64,000 bases of DNA from assembly GCF_022568795.1 (NCBI RefSeq), contig NZ_JAKZHU010000001.1, positions 2,728,001 to 2,792,000 of the forward strand, in the 5' to 3' direction. The DNA is from Arsenicicoccus dermatophilus. GTDB lineage: Bacteria > Actinomycetota > Actinomycetes > Actinomycetales > Dermatophilaceae. Shown piece after piece: positions 28,739 to 37,036 of this stretch (the first letter of the stretch is position 1; every line of letters starts with the position of its first letter). Under the pieces are notes generated by a model. It did not search any database. It saw only the letters and a program-made list of their open reading frames with translations, and was not told the DNA's origin. Position numbers and translations under genes: made by a program.

Positions 28739-28939
28739 TCAGGCCGTCTCGGTGAAGGCGCGGGAGAGGTACTCGTCGACCGCCTGCTCGGGCACCCGGA
28801 AGGAGCGGCCGACGCGCACGGCCGGCAGCTCGCCGCTGTGCACCAGCCGGTAGACCGTCATCTTCGACACCCGCAGGCGGGCCGCCACCTCGGCCACCGT
28901 GCAGAAGGTGACGCCCTCGAAGGGACGTGCAGCCGTCAT
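28739..28939 (-). CDS. Excisionase/MerR-type small HTH DNA-binding protein
   Basis: This 66-residue protein consists almost only of one winged-helix domain: FCTVAEVAARLRVSKMTVYR, LVHSGELPAVRVGRSFRVPE and a short helix QAVDEYLSRAF. It resembles the excisionase-like group that includes BldC-type regulators. GAAGG lies upstream of the ATG. Its place next to the bS22 gene and near proC is conserved across actinobacteria, so it is a chromosomal regulator and not a phage excisionase. Confidence 0.85.
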   Translation of the reverse strand: MTAARPFEGVTFCTVAEVAARLRVSKMTVYRLVHSGELPAVRVGRSFRVPEQAVDEYLSRAFTETA

Positions 28940-29123
28940 CGTTGTCTCGCCTTCCTGGCGCACCGGGCGTCGTCGGCAGAACCCGTCGAGGCGCCACCCG
29001 TGAGCTGCTGCGACTGTAGGCGCCTGAGGGATCCCCGAGAACGGCGCCGGCAGCAGATTCACCCATGCTGTCCAGCCGACACGCCGTGGCGGACGTCTCG
29101 GTCCGGCATACGACGTCGTCCGA

Positions 29124-30320
29124 TCAGTCGACCCAGACGTCCAGGCCGTGCAGGGGGAAGACCGCCTCGCGGGTCTGCATCACCGCCCGGTCGACCGGGT
29201 CCTCCGGGTCGTAGCCCGACTCCCACCCGCGCCACCAGACGATCCCACCCTCGGCGATGCCGTCGCTCATGGTCTCCGGCCCGGGTCGGCCGTGCCGCTC
29301 CTGGACATAGCTGCGCCAGGCCGCCGGCGTGGGGGTGTCCAGCCGCAGCGGGTGGTGCGCCGCGATGGCGGTCAGGTGGGTCCAGGCCCGGGGCACCACG
29401 TCGACGACCTCGTAGCCGCCACCGCCCAACGCCACCCAGCGGCCATCGCAGACCTCGTGGGACAGCCGGTGCAGCCCCTCGAAGGCCTGCCGCTGCGCGT
29501 CCACGGAGATGGCCAGGTGAGCCAGCGGGTCCTGGAAGTGCGAGTCGCACCCCTGCTGGGTCACCAGGACGTCGGGGGCGAACGCTCGGACGAGCGGGTC
29601 GACCACCGCGTTGATCGCGCGCAGCCAGGCGGCGTCCCCCGTGCCCGGCGGGAGGGCGACGTTGACCGCCGTGCCGTCGGCGGCCGGACCGCCCGTCTCC
29701 CGCGCGAAGCCGGTGCCCGGGAACAGCACCCGGCCGGTCTCGTGGACGGAGATCGTCATCACCCGCGGGTCGTCCCAGAAGCAGCGCTCGACCCCGTCGC
29801 CGTGGTGCACGTCGACGTCGACGTAGACCACCCGCTCGGCGCCGTGCTCGAGCAGCCAGTGGATCCCCACCGCCGCGTCGTTGTAGATGCAGAAGCCGGC
29901 CGCCCTGTCGGGCATCGCATGGTGCATCCCGCCGCAGAAGTTGACCCCGTGGCGGGCCCGCCCCTCCCAGACGTCCTGGCACACCGCGAGGGTCCCGCCC
30001 GCGATCCGGGCGGCCGCCTCGTGCATGCCAGGGAAGGCCGGGTCGTCCTCGGTGCCCACGCCATACGCCTGGTCGGCCTGGCTCGGGTCCTCCCCGGCCG
30101 CCCGCACGGCCGCGATGTAGTCCGCCGAGTGCACCCGGGCGAGGGTCTCGTCGTCGGCCACCGGAGGGTCGACCAGCTCCACGTCGTCGTGGGCGAAGAC
30201 ACCGAGCTCCTCGCACAGGCGCGCGGTCAGGTCGAGGCGCACCGGGCTCATGGGATGGTCGGGCCCGAAGTCGTAGCGCGTGAAGCTCTGGTCCCAGACC
30301 ACTCTCGTCGGCAGCGACAT
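29124..30320 (-). CDS. acuC: AcuC-like histone-deacetylase family protein
   Basis: This 398-residue zinc deacetylase probably acts on acetyl-lysine of acyl-CoA synthetases or on small amides. Class I deacetylase landmarks appear in order: YDFGPDHPMSPVRL, VHSADYIAAV, FCGGMHHAMPDRAAGFCIYN with the His-His pair, the zinc site YVDVDVHHGDGVERCFWDD, QQGCDSHFQDP and LGGGGYEVVDVVP with the transition-state tyrosine. Length and order match AcuC of Bacillus and actinomycetes. TACGGT 7 bases before the ATG suggests a leaderless mRNA. No acetoin genes are nearby. Confidence 0.9.
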   Translation of the reverse strand: MSLPTRVVWDQSFTRYDFGPDHPMSPVRLDLTARLCEELGVFAHDDVELVDPPVADDETLARVHSADYIAAVRAAGEDPSQADQAYGVGTEDDPAFPGMHEAAARIAGGTLAVCQDVWEGRARHGVNFCGGMHHAMPDRAAGFCIYNDAAVGIHWLLEHGAERVVYVDVDVHHGDGVERCFWDDPRVMTISVHETGRVLFPGTGFARETGGPAADGTAVNVALPPGTGDAAWLRAINAVVDPLVRAFAPDVLVTQQGCDSHFQDPLAHLAISVDAQRQAFEGLHRLSHEVCDGRWVALGGGGYEVVDVVPRAWTHLTAIAAHHPLRLDTPTPAAWRSYVQERHGRPGPETMSDGIAEGGIVWWRGWESGYDPEDPVDRAVMQTREAVFPLHGLDVWVD

Positions 30321-30327
30321 GCCCTCG

Positions 30328-30333
30328 ACCGTA
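30328..30333 (-). promoter_or_regulatory. -10 element of acuC (leaderless)
   Basis: TACGGT (minus strand) matches TAnnnT, 7 bases before the ATG at 30320. Confidence 0.5.
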
Positions 30334-30401
30334 CCCGCGGCGCGGCCGGGCGGCGCGACGAAGGCGACAGCCCGCGCGTCAGGCGGGGGCCACCGGCCGG
30401 C

Positions 30402-30956
30402 TCAGCGCAGGGACGTGCTGGCGACCGCGCCCGGGTCGTCCGCGAGGGGGAGGATCATCATCATCTCGTCCTCGTCGGCGTCCTCGGGGGACTCGCCCAG
30501 GGCCACCATCGGGCGCCGGGTGTCGGTGACCCGGAAGCCGTAGGAGCTGGCGAAGGCGACCGCCACACCGTTGTCGGTGCCCACCCAGTAGGCCAGGTGA
30601 CGGCAGTCCATGCTGCGGGCGATGCCGGCGGCGGCGCGGACCAGCTCGGCGCCGACCCCCTTGCCACGAGCCTGCGGGCTCACCCACATCCCGAAGAACT
30701 CGGCCATCGCGTCGTCCGTGCCCTCGCGCGGCGCCTGCGCCCGCACCGAGCCGACCCCGACCTGCTTGCCGTCCAGCTCGGCGAGCAGTCGCGTCGCCCG
30801 CTGCATCCGCTCGTGCCAGGCCTGGTCACCCCAGGCGGACTCGGCCTCGAAGGTCGCGGCGAAGGCCTCCGGGGACTCCTGCAGCGACGCCAGCCGGAAG
30901 CTCTTGTAGAGCTCCCAGTCGTTGTCGGTCAGCACGCGCACGGTCAGCTCGGTCAT
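30402..30956 (-). CDS. GNAT-family N-acetyltransferase
   Basis: This 184-residue protein carries the acetyl-CoA binding loop in MWVSPQARGKGVGAELVRAA (QxxGxG/A type) followed by AVAFASSYGFRVTDTRRPMV, the C-terminal half of the GNAT fold. An acidic, Met-rich segment EDADEDEMMMILPL closes the domain. The substrate is unknown. GAGGA precedes the ATG. It is adjacent to the AcuC-like deacetylase on the same strand, an acetylase-deacetylase neighbour pair, though 81 bases and a separate promoter part them. Confidence 0.82.
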   Translation of the reverse strand: MTELTVRVLTDNDWELYKSFRLASLQESPEAFAATFEAESAWGDQAWHERMQRATRLLAELDGKQVGVGSVRAQAPREGTDDAMAEFFGMWVSPQARGKGVGAELVRAAAGIARSMDCRHLAYWVGTDNGVAVAFASSYGFRVTDTRRPMVALGESPEDADEDEMMMILPLADDPGAVASTSLR

Positions 30957-31005
30957 GACTAGATCCTCGCACGGAGGGTCTGCACCCTGCCACAGCAGGG
31001 AGTGC

Positions 31006-31833
31006 TCAGCGCCCCAGCTCCGCCGACCGCTCGGCGGCCCGGCGCACGGCGGCCACGAACGCCGCCCGCACCGCGCGGTCGTCGAGCTCGGCCAGGCCGG
31101 CCATGGTGGTCCCACCCGGCGAGGAGACCCGCTCGCGCAGGACGGTGGCGCTGTCCTCGCCCTGGGCCAGCATGGTGGCCGCCCCGAGGAGGGTCTGGTG
31201 CGCCAGCGTCACCGCCACGTCACGGGGCAGACCCATGAGTACGCCGCCCTCGGCGAGCGCCTCGGCGACGTAGAAGACATAGGCCGGCCCCGAGCCCGAC
31301 AACCCGGTGACGGCGTCGAGGTGCTTCTCGGGGAGGGTGAGCACGTGCCCGGAGGGGGCGAGCACGGCTGCGGCCAGGGCGGACCGGGCGGGCGAGCACG
31401 CCGACCCGGGGGCCAGCACCGCCATCCCCTCCCCCACGAGGGCGGGGGTGTTGGGCATGACCCGGACGACCGCCGCGCCCTCGGGCAGTGCGTCCTCCAG
31501 CGCGGCCAGGGGGACCCCGGCGGCGATGCTCACGACGAGGTCGTCCTCGCCCAGGTGCTCCCCGATCTCGGCGAGGACCCCGGCCACGTCCGCGGGCTTG
31601 ACGGCGACCACGTGGATCGCGGCGTCCGGCGCGGCCTCGGCCGCCCGCGACGCCGTGCGCACGGCATACCGCTGCCGGACCCGCTCGAGAGCCGGTCCGT
31701 GGGCGTCCACCGCGATGACCTGCGAGGCCGGGTGGCCACCCGTCACCAGGGCGACGAGCAGCGCGGAGCCCATCGCCCCGGCGCCGTAGAACGCGACCGT
31801 GCGCGTCCCCAGGTCCTGCGGGTCCTCAGCCAT
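31006..31833 (-). CDS. proC: ProC, pyrroline-5-carboxylate reductase
   Basis: ProC reduces pyrroline-5-carboxylate to proline. The 275 residues have the NAD(P)-binding [52 protein letters not shown] and the P5C site LTGLSGSGPAYVFYVAEALA followed by SSPGGTTMAGLAELD. GAAAGGG precedes the ATG. A proline dehydrogenase gene ends only 38 bases upstream on the same strand, so synthesis and breakdown of proline are neighbours. Confidence 0.95.
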   Translation of the reverse strand: MAEDPQDLGTRTVAFYGAGAMGSALLVALVTGGHPASQVIAVDAHGPALERVRQRYAVRTASRAAEAAPDAAIHVVAVKPADVAGVLAEIGEHLGEDDLVVSIAAGVPLAALEDALPEGAAVVRVMPNTPALVGEGMAVLAPGSACSPARSALAAAVLAPSGHVLTLPEKHLDAVTGLSGSGPAYVFYVAEALAEGGVLMGLPRDVAVTLAHQTLLGAATMLAQGEDSATVLRERVSSPGGTTMAGLAELDDRAVRAAFVAAVRRAAERSAELGR

Positions 31834-31871
31834 CTCGAGCCCTTTCAGGTATGCCGGTCCAGGTCCGACGG

Positions 31872-32825
31872 TCAGCGACGGGTGAGCAGGGAGCGGAGGA
31901 AGAAGGTGACGTTGGTGGGACGCTCGGCCACCCTTTGGACGAGATAGGAGTACCACGACGGGCCGTAGGGGACGTAGACCCGCATCCGCATCCCGCGGTC
32001 GGCGAGCGAGGTCTGCTCCAGGGGGCGGATGCCGAGGTACATCTGGTGCTCGTAGTCGCGCGGGCCCCGGCCGGTCACCTGGGCGAGCCGCTCGGCCAGG
32101 TCGGTGAGGCGCGGGTCGTGGGTCGCGACCATGGGATAGCCGTTGCCGCGCATGAGGATCGCGAGGCAGCGGGCATAAGACCGGTCGACGTCCGGCGCCG
32201 CGTCGAAGGTCCCCCGCTCGTGCAAGGTGTAGGCGCTCTTGACCAGCCGCACCCGCGCCCCGGCCCCGGCGAGCCGCTCGCAGTCCCCCTCCGCACGCAG
32301 CAGCGCCGCCTGGACGGTCACCCCCACGGTCGGCAGGTCGGCGCGCAGGGCGTCGGCGATCCGCATGGTCGCCTCGACCGAGTCCAGCCCCTCCATGTCC
32401 AAGGTGGTCTCCACGCCGGCGTTGTGGGCCGCCCGGACGACCCGGCGCAGCTGGGTGAGCGCGAGCTCCTGACCGGTGGTCTGGTCGAGCCGGCCGAAGG
32501 CTGCGGGTCGCACGCTCAGCTCGAACCGCCGGCCGCGGGTCAGCCCCCGCTCGCGTGCCTGCTCGACGAGCCGGAGGTGCTCGACGACGGTGGCGTCGCT
32601 GTTGGCCCGGGTGTCGGCGTCGGGCCCGAGGTAGGCGACGGTGACGTCCCGCCCGGTCTCCATCAGGTCGCGCGAGGCGTCCACGGCCGTCCGCGTGGTG
32701 TCGCCCGCGATGTAGCGGGCGAGCACCTCACGGGTGCCGGGCGACTCCTCGATGACGGACTGGACGCGGTGGACGCGGGCCAGCCGCAGCGAGGCCAGGC
32801 GCAGGGAGTCGGCGGGGTCGAGCAT
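31872..32825 (-). CDS. Proline dehydrogenase (PRODH)
   Basis: This FAD enzyme oxidises proline to pyrroline-5-carboxylate. The 317 residues form the (beta/alpha)8 PRODH domain alone, without the P5C dehydrogenase half of bifunctional PutA: ELSVRPAAFGRLDQ, TLDMEGLDSVEATM, RVRLVKSAYTLHERG, YPMVATHDPRL, YEHQMYLGIRP and the C-terminal MRVYVPYGPSWYSYLVQRVA. TAGCCT 7 bases before the ATG suggests a leaderless mRNA. The partner P5C dehydrogenase is not in the window. Confidence 0.92.
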   Translation of the reverse strand: MLDPADSLRLASLRLARVHRVQSVIEESPGTREVLARYIAGDTTRTAVDASRDLMETGRDVTVAYLGPDADTRANSDATVVEHLRLVEQARERGLTRGRRFELSVRPAAFGRLDQTTGQELALTQLRRVVRAAHNAGVETTLDMEGLDSVEATMRIADALRADLPTVGVTVQAALLRAEGDCERLAGAGARVRLVKSAYTLHERGTFDAAPDVDRSYARCLAILMRGNGYPMVATHDPRLTDLAERLAQVTGRGPRDYEHQMYLGIRPLEQTSLADRGMRMRVYVPYGPSWYSYLVQRVAERPTNVTFFLRSLLTRR

Positions 32826-32832
32826 GGCGCCC

Positions 32833-32838
32833 AGGCTA
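32833..32838 (-). promoter_or_regulatory. -10 element of proline dehydrogenase gene (leaderless)
   Basis: TAGCCT (minus strand) matches TAnnnT, 7 bases before the ATG at 32825. Confidence 0.55.
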
Positions 32839-32843
32839 GACCG

Positions 32844-33578
32844 TCAGGGGGTCCGCCGACGCAGGGTGGCTGCTCCCAGGACGATCGCGGCGACCACGAA
32901 GGCCGCCATGACGGCGATGTCACGCCAGACGTCGCCGGCGCCGTCGGACCGACGGCTGATCGTCTGCATGGCGTCGACGGCATGGCTCAGCGGCAGGACG
33001 TCGCTGACCCGGTGCAGGACCTCCGGCATCCGGTCGCGCGGCGTCAGCAGCCCGCAGAGCAGGAACTGGGGCAGCACGAACGCCGGCATGAACTGCACGG
33101 CCTGGAACTCCGTCGTGGCGAAGGCCGAGACGAAGAGCCCGAAGGTGCTGCCGAGGACCGCGTCCACGACCGCGACGAGCACCAGCATGCCCAGGGAGCC
33201 CTGGACGTCCAGGCCGCACACCCACACCGCGAAGGCCGTGGCGACCAGTGCCTGCAGGAGGGCGAACAACCCGAAGGCGAGGGCGTATCCGGCGAGGAGG
33301 TCGCCCTTGCCCAGGGGAGTGGTCCACAGCCGCTCCATCGTGCCGGAGGACCGCTCGCGCAGGGTCGTGATGCTCGTGACGATGAACATCACGACGAAGG
33401 GGAAGACCCCGAGCAGGGCCGGTCCCACCAGGTCGAGGACGGGTCCGCCGTCGAAGACCCAGGCCAGCAGCCCCATGAGCACGCAGGGGACGAGCAGCAG
33501 GAGGGCGACCGTGCGCCGGTCGGAGACGATCTGGGCCAGGATGCGACGCGCGGTGACCGCGGTGAGGCGGGGGTTCAT
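32844..33578 (-). CDS. ABC-2 type transporter permease
   Basis: This 244-residue membrane protein has six hydrophobic segments, for example VALLLLVPCVLMGLLAWVF and VMFIVTSITTLRERSSGTME. The second contains the ABC-2 signature ERSSGTMERLWTTPL, and LPQFLLCGLLTPRDRMPEVL follows. It is the exporter half of the pair with the upstream ATPase, whose stop overlaps its start in ATGA. The family exports drugs, lipids or polysaccharides; the substrate here is unknown. Confidence 0.9.
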   Translation of the reverse strand: MNPRLTAVTARRILAQIVSDRRTVALLLLVPCVLMGLLAWVFDGGPVLDLVGPALLGVFPFVVMFIVTSITTLRERSSGTMERLWTTPLGKGDLLAGYALAFGLFALLQALVATAFAVWVCGLDVQGSLGMLVLVAVVDAVLGSTFGLFVSAFATTEFQAVQFMPAFVLPQFLLCGLLTPRDRMPEVLHRVSDVLPLSHAVDAMQTISRRSDGAGDVWRDIAVMAAFVVAAIVLGAATLRRRTP

Positions 33579-34465
33579 GACTGCTCCCGCCGTATGTCGG
33601 TGCGCGGGGTGCCGACCCGCGGGGCAGACCGGGCGTCGCGCACCCCGCCCCCGGCGTCGGCCCGGTCGATGAGGGCGAGGAAGGCCTGCTCTGCGTCGTC
33701 GGCGCCGGTGGCGGCGAGGAGCTCGGGACAGGTCGCGTCGGCGAGGATCCGGCCGTCGCGGATCAGGACGAGCCGGTCGCAGCGGGCGGCCTCATCCATG
33801 ACGTGGCTGGAGACGAGCAGCGTGGCGCCCTGGGCGGCGAGCCGGTGGAAGAGCTCCCACAGGTCGCGGCGCAGGACCGGGTCGAGCCCGACGGTCGGCT
33901 CGTCGAGGACGAGCAGCCGGGGGCGGCCGACCAGCGAGCAGGCCAGGGAGGCCCGGCCGCGCTGGCCGCCGGACAGGGCACCGGCGGTGTCGTCGGCGTG
34001 GCTGGTGAGGTCGACCAGGTCCAGGACCCGGTCGACCTCGGCCTCGACGTCCGGTGCCCCGAGCAGGCGCGCGAAGTAGGTGACGTTGGCGCGGACGGAC
34101 AGGTCGTCGTAGATGCTGGGCGCCTGCGTGGTGTAGCCCACCTCGCGGCGCAGGGCGGGCGAGCCGGCCGGCCGGCCGAGGACGAGGACCTCCCCGCCGT
34201 GGATGACCTGCACGCCGACGACGGCGCGCATCAGGGTGGACTTCCCCCCGCCGGAGGGGCCGAGGAGGCCGACGACCTGCCCCGTGGGCACCTGGAGGTC
34301 GAGGCCGTGGAGGACCTCGCGGGGGCCGCGGCGCACGACCAGCCCCCGGACGTCGATGGCCAGGTCGCCCCGGGGCTCGGCAGCGGCACGGTCCGGCGAG
34401 GTCGCGGTGGCCTCAGACATCGAGGCGGAAGGCGAGGTCGAGGAGGTCGGACGTCGGCCTCGCAT
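33575..34465 (-). CDS. ABC-2 type transporter ATPase
   Basis: This 296-residue ATPase shows Walker A in GLLGPSGGGKSTLMRAVVG, the Q-loop in YTTQAPSIYDDLSV, the signature LSGGQRGRASLACSL (with SGGQR), Walker B LLVLDEPTVGLDPV and the H-loop VSSHVMDEAARC. The start is set at ATG 34465 because AGGAG stands 5 bases before it; a GTG one codon earlier is also possible. Starts further inside lack a binding site. The first 15 Ser/Thr/Arg-rich residues are poorly conserved. It is separated from tetR by a palindromic operator. Confidence 0.92.
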   Translation of the reverse strand: MRGRRPTSSTSPSASMSEATATSPDRAAAEPRGDLAIDVRGLVVRRGPREVLHGLDLQVPTGQVVGLLGPSGGGKSTLMRAVVGVQVIHGGEVLVLGRPAGSPALRREVGYTTQAPSIYDDLSVRANVTYFARLLGAPDVEAEVDRVLDLVDLTSHADDTAGALSGGQRGRASLACSLVGRPRLLVLDEPTVGLDPVLRRDLWELFHRLAAQGATLLVSSHVMDEAARCDRLVLIRDGRILADATCPELLAATGADDAEQAFLALIDRADAGGGVRDARSAPRVGTPRTDIRREQS

Positions 34466-34474
34466 CACGACTCC

Positions 34475-34496
34475 TGATGTTTCATCATGTGATGAA
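34475..34496 (-). promoter_or_regulatory. Palindromic operator between tetR and the ABC exporter
   Basis: TTCATCA-TG-TGATGAA (34481-34496) has perfect 7-base arms and overlaps a second repeat TGATG-TTT-CATCA (34475-34487). The site is AT-rich inside about 73 % GC DNA and lies just upstream of the ABC start, next to a TetR gene. It is the likely operator for that repressor. Confidence 0.75.
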
Positions 34497-34537
34497 TTTA
34501 GCGCGCAGGTGGCGGCGCCACAAGAGGTCTCGGTGCG

Positions 34538-35137
34538 TCACCGGTCCAGGTAGCGCTGGATCGAGGGGGCGAGGTCGGCGACCAGCTGCTCCGGGTCCGC
34601 GTCGGCCACTCCCGGCAGCCCGATGACGTAGCGCAGGAACGCCACCCCCACCATCTGGGACCCGACCAGCGCCGCGCGGCGCTGCGTCTCCTCCGGGCCC
34701 CGCAGGGGCGATCCCGCCGGGCGAGCCTCGGCGATCCGCCCGAAGACCTCGGCCACCACGAACTCCCGCAGCACCGTCGCCGCCGCGTCGTGGGTCGCCG
34801 CCGCCCGCAGGAGCGCCGCCATCCGCGGGCGACCCTCCGGCGAGTCCCACACGGCCAGGAAGTGCCGGACCAGCGACTCGCCCAGCCGGTCGTGCGGGGC
34901 CTGCAGGATCTCGTCCACCACGTCGCGCGGGTTGACCGGCAGCTCCATCGTCGCCGCGAACAGCCCCGGCTTGCCCTCGAAGTAGTGGTGGACCAGGGCA
35001 GGGTCGACGCCCGCAGCCCGCGCGACGGCGCGCAGGGACGTGCCGTCATACCCCCGCTCGGCGAACTCGGTCCGCGCCGCCTCGACGATGTCGGCGCGCG
35101 CGTCCTCCCCGGCCGGGCGAGGTCCCCGCGGGCTCAC
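34538..35137 (-). CDS. TetR-family repressor of the adjacent ABC exporter
   Basis: This 199-residue protein has the TetR helix-turn-helix at the N-terminus: ADIVEAARTEFAERGYDGTS, LRAVARAAGVDPALVHHYF and EGKPGLFAATM. The all-helical C-terminal ligand domain ends SIQRYLDR. It probably binds the palindrome at 34475-34496 and controls the exporter, releasing it when a ligand binds. The GTG start overlaps the stop of the sugar isomerase gene in GTGA, so it is co-transcribed from upstream as well. Confidence 0.88.
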   Translation of the reverse strand: MSPRGPRPAGEDARADIVEAARTEFAERGYDGTSLRAVARAAGVDPALVHHYFEGKPGLFAATMELPVNPRDVVDEILQAPHDRLGESLVRHFLAVWDSPEGRPRMAALLRAAATHDAAATVLREFVVAEVFGRIAEARPAGSPLRGPEETQRRAALVGSQMVGVAFLRYVIGLPGVADADPEQLVADLAPSIQRYLDR

Positions 35138-35934
35138 GCGCCCTGCCGCCCCAGGTGACGACGCGCGAAGTCGAGGGACTCCGCGAGGTCCACGAGCCGC
35201 TGCCTGGCGTCCCCCTTGCGGGTGCTCACCTCGACCACCACGTCCCCCGTGAAGCCGGTGGCGGTGAGGTGCTCCAGCAGCTCCTTGACCGGCTGCGAGC
35301 CCCGCCCCGGCACCAGGTGCTCGTCCAGCGCCGACCCCAGGCCGTCGGTGAGGTGGACGTGATGCAGCCGGTCACCGAGTGCCTGGGCCATCTCCAGGGA
35401 GTCCTCCAGCGCCGTCGCCGCGTGCGACAGGTCCAGGGTCACGTGGTCGTAGGGCTGCTCGACCGGGTCCCAGTGCGGCAGATAGGCCTGCACCAGGCGC
35501 TGGCCGGCGCGCCAGGGATACATGTTCTCCACCGCGATGGTGATGCCCGTCTCGTGCTCGCGCACAGCCACGCCCTCGACGAACTCCCGCGCGTAGACCC
35601 GCTGCCAGCGGAAGGGCGGATGCACCACCACCGTCTCGCAGCCCACGGCCCGCGCCAGCTCGATGGACAGGTCGATCTTGGGCCAGGGCTCGGCGTGCAT
35701 CACCCGCTGGGTGAGCAGCAGCGTCGGGGCGTGGATCGAGACCACCGGGATGCCGTGCCGCTGCACCAGCGCGTCGAGCGCGGCGGCGTCCTGGGACACC
35801 GGGTCGGTGTAGACCATCACCTCGACGCCGTCGTAGCCCAGCTCCGCGGCGATCCGGAAGGCATCAGCCACCTTGGCGGGATAGACCGAGGAGGTCGACA
35901 GGGCGACGCGAGGACGAGCAGGAGCCGAGGTCAC
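35134..35934 (-). CDS. TIM-barrel sugar phosphate isomerase/epimerase family protein
   Basis: This 266-residue protein is of the AP-endonuclease-2 (xylose isomerase-like) type. Metal-site residues line up as in the family: GYDGVEVMVY, VVSIHAPTLLL, VVVHPPFRWQ, IAVENMYPW, VTLDLSHAAT, HHVHLTDGLG and DVVVEVSTRKG. The substrate is unknown. It corresponds to Rv0498 by neighbourhood, from memory. TAGGCT 6 bases before the GTG points to a leaderless mRNA. Confidence 0.85.
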   Translation of the reverse strand: MTSAPARPRVALSTSSVYPAKVADAFRIAAELGYDGVEVMVYTDPVSQDAAALDALVQRHGIPVVSIHAPTLLLTQRVMHAEPWPKIDLSIELARAVGCETVVVHPPFRWQRVYAREFVEGVAVREHETGITIAVENMYPWRAGQRLVQAYLPHWDPVEQPYDHVTLDLSHAATALEDSLEMAQALGDRLHHVHLTDGLGSALDEHLVPGRGSQPVKELLEHLTATGFTGDVVVEVSTRKGDARQRLVDLAESLDFARRHLGRQGA

Positions 35935-35940
35935 GGCGCG

Positions 35941-35946
35941 AGCCTA
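35941..35946 (-). promoter_or_regulatory. -10 element of isomerase-tetR unit (leaderless)
   Basis: TAGGCT (minus strand) matches TAnnnT, 6 bases before the GTG at 35934. Confidence 0.6.
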
Positions 35947-36043
35947 GCGCCCGGCCCCAGAACCGGTGGACTCCCGGGTCGTCGATCAGCCGGTATGCCG
36001 GGGAGCTCCCGGCATGCACCCCGATCTCACCCCCTGCGCAGGG

Positions 36044-36976
36044 TCACTCCATCCGCATCAGGTCCAGCTCGTTGAGGATCACGCCCTCGCGCAGCGCCCA
36101 CGGGCAGATCTCCAGCCGCTCGATCCCGAGCAGGTGCATCGCCGACTCGGCCACCAGGGCACCGCCGAGCAGCTGCTGGGCCCGGCCGGCGGAGATGCCG
36201 GGAAGCTCCCGGCGCTGCGCGACGGTCATCCGCGCCAGACGCGGGACGAGCTCGGCGAGCGCGTCGTGCTCCAGGTGCCGGCGCACCTGGAGCCCCTCGC
36301 TGGAGGGCGCCGCACCGAGGACCCGGGCCAGCGAACGCATCGTCTTGGAGGTCCCCACGGCCAGGTCCGGCTCGCCGGCCTTGGCGATGTCCCGCAGCCC
36401 GCGGGCGATGGTGGCACGCACGTGCTTGCGGGCCTCGCGGACCTGCGCCTCCAGCGGCGGATCGCCCTGCAGGAGGTTGCGCGTGACCCGACCGGCCCCG
36501 AGCTCGAAGGACCGCGCCACGTCCGGGTCCTCGTCCAGACCGGTGGCGATCTCCAGCGAGCCACCCCCGATGTCGATCATCGTCACCCGCCCGCTGGACC
36601 AGCCGAACCACCGGCGGACCGCCAGGAAGGTCATCCGCGCCTCGTCCTCGCCGGACAGGACCTGCAGCTCGGCGCCGGTGCTCCGGCGGACCATCTCCAA
36701 CACCTCGTCACCGTTGCCCGCCTCGCGGATCGCGCTGGTCACGAAGCCCGTGAGCCGCTCCACACCCTCGTCCTCGGCCATCTGCAGGCACTCCGCGCAG
36801 AAGCGTTCCAAGGCCTGGACCGTCGGGGCGTCCACGTGACCCGCGTCGTCGATGTGCTCGGAGATGCGCAGCTCGACCTTGTGGCTGATCGCGGGAAGCG
36901 GGCGGCCACCCCAGTGAGCGTCGACGACGAGCATGTGGACGGTATTCGACCCGATGTCGATCACTCCGAGACGCAT
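36044..36976 (-). CDS. ppx: Ppx/GppA-type phosphatase (exopolyphosphatase)
   Basis: This 310-residue ASKHA-fold enzyme hydrolyses polyphosphate or pppGpp. The phosphate-binding loops are [16 protein letters not shown] at the N-terminus and [16 protein letters not shown] in the middle, with the catalytic-glutamate region [16 protein letters not shown] and [17 protein letters not shown]. It is the short form, without the C-terminal HD domain, like Rv0496. It is divergent from the cysteine-rich gene at 37037, and both starts carry TAnnnT boxes at leaderless distance. Confidence 0.9.
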   Translation of the reverse strand: MRLGVIDIGSNTVHMLVVDAHWGGRPLPAISHKVELRISEHIDDAGHVDAPTVQALERFCAECLQMAEDEGVERLTGFVTSAIREAGNGDEVLEMVRRSTGAELQVLSGEDEARMTFLAVRRWFGWSSGRVTMIDIGGGSLEIATGLDEDPDVARSFELGAGRVTRNLLQGDPPLEAQVREARKHVRATIARGLRDIAKAGEPDLAVGTSKTMRSLARVLGAAPSSEGLQVRRHLEHDALAELVPRLARMTVAQRRELPGISAGRAQQLLGGALVAESAMHLLGIERLEICPWALREGVILNELDLMRME

Positions 36977-36983
36977 GGTGACG

Positions 36984-36989
36984 AGGGTA
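36984..36989 (-). promoter_or_regulatory. -10 element of ppx (leaderless)
   Basis: TACCCT (minus strand) matches TAnnnT, 7 bases before the ATG at 36976. Confidence 0.6.
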
Positions 36990-37024
36990 GCCCCCGCCTG
37001 CCGGGGCCGCCGGGCGACGGGCCC

Positions 37025-37030
37025 TATCGT
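37025..37030 (+). promoter_or_regulatory. -10 element of cysteine-rich protein gene (leaderless)
   Basis: TATCGT matches TAnnnT, 6 bases before the GTG at 37037, back to back with the ppx promoter. Confidence 0.6.
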
Positions 37031-37036
37031 GGTCGG

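Noticed and set aside
28739-28939. Excisionase-like HTH gene as a sign of a mobile element
   Set aside because: No integrase, att repeats or compositional change nearby. The gene and its bS22 neighbour are conserved chromosomal genes.
30543-30567. Second RecA-NDp-like motif, TTGTCGGTG followed by GTAGGC
   Set aside because: The spacing to TA is one base off, the sixth -10 base is not T, and it lies inside the GNAT coding region with no gene starting behind it.
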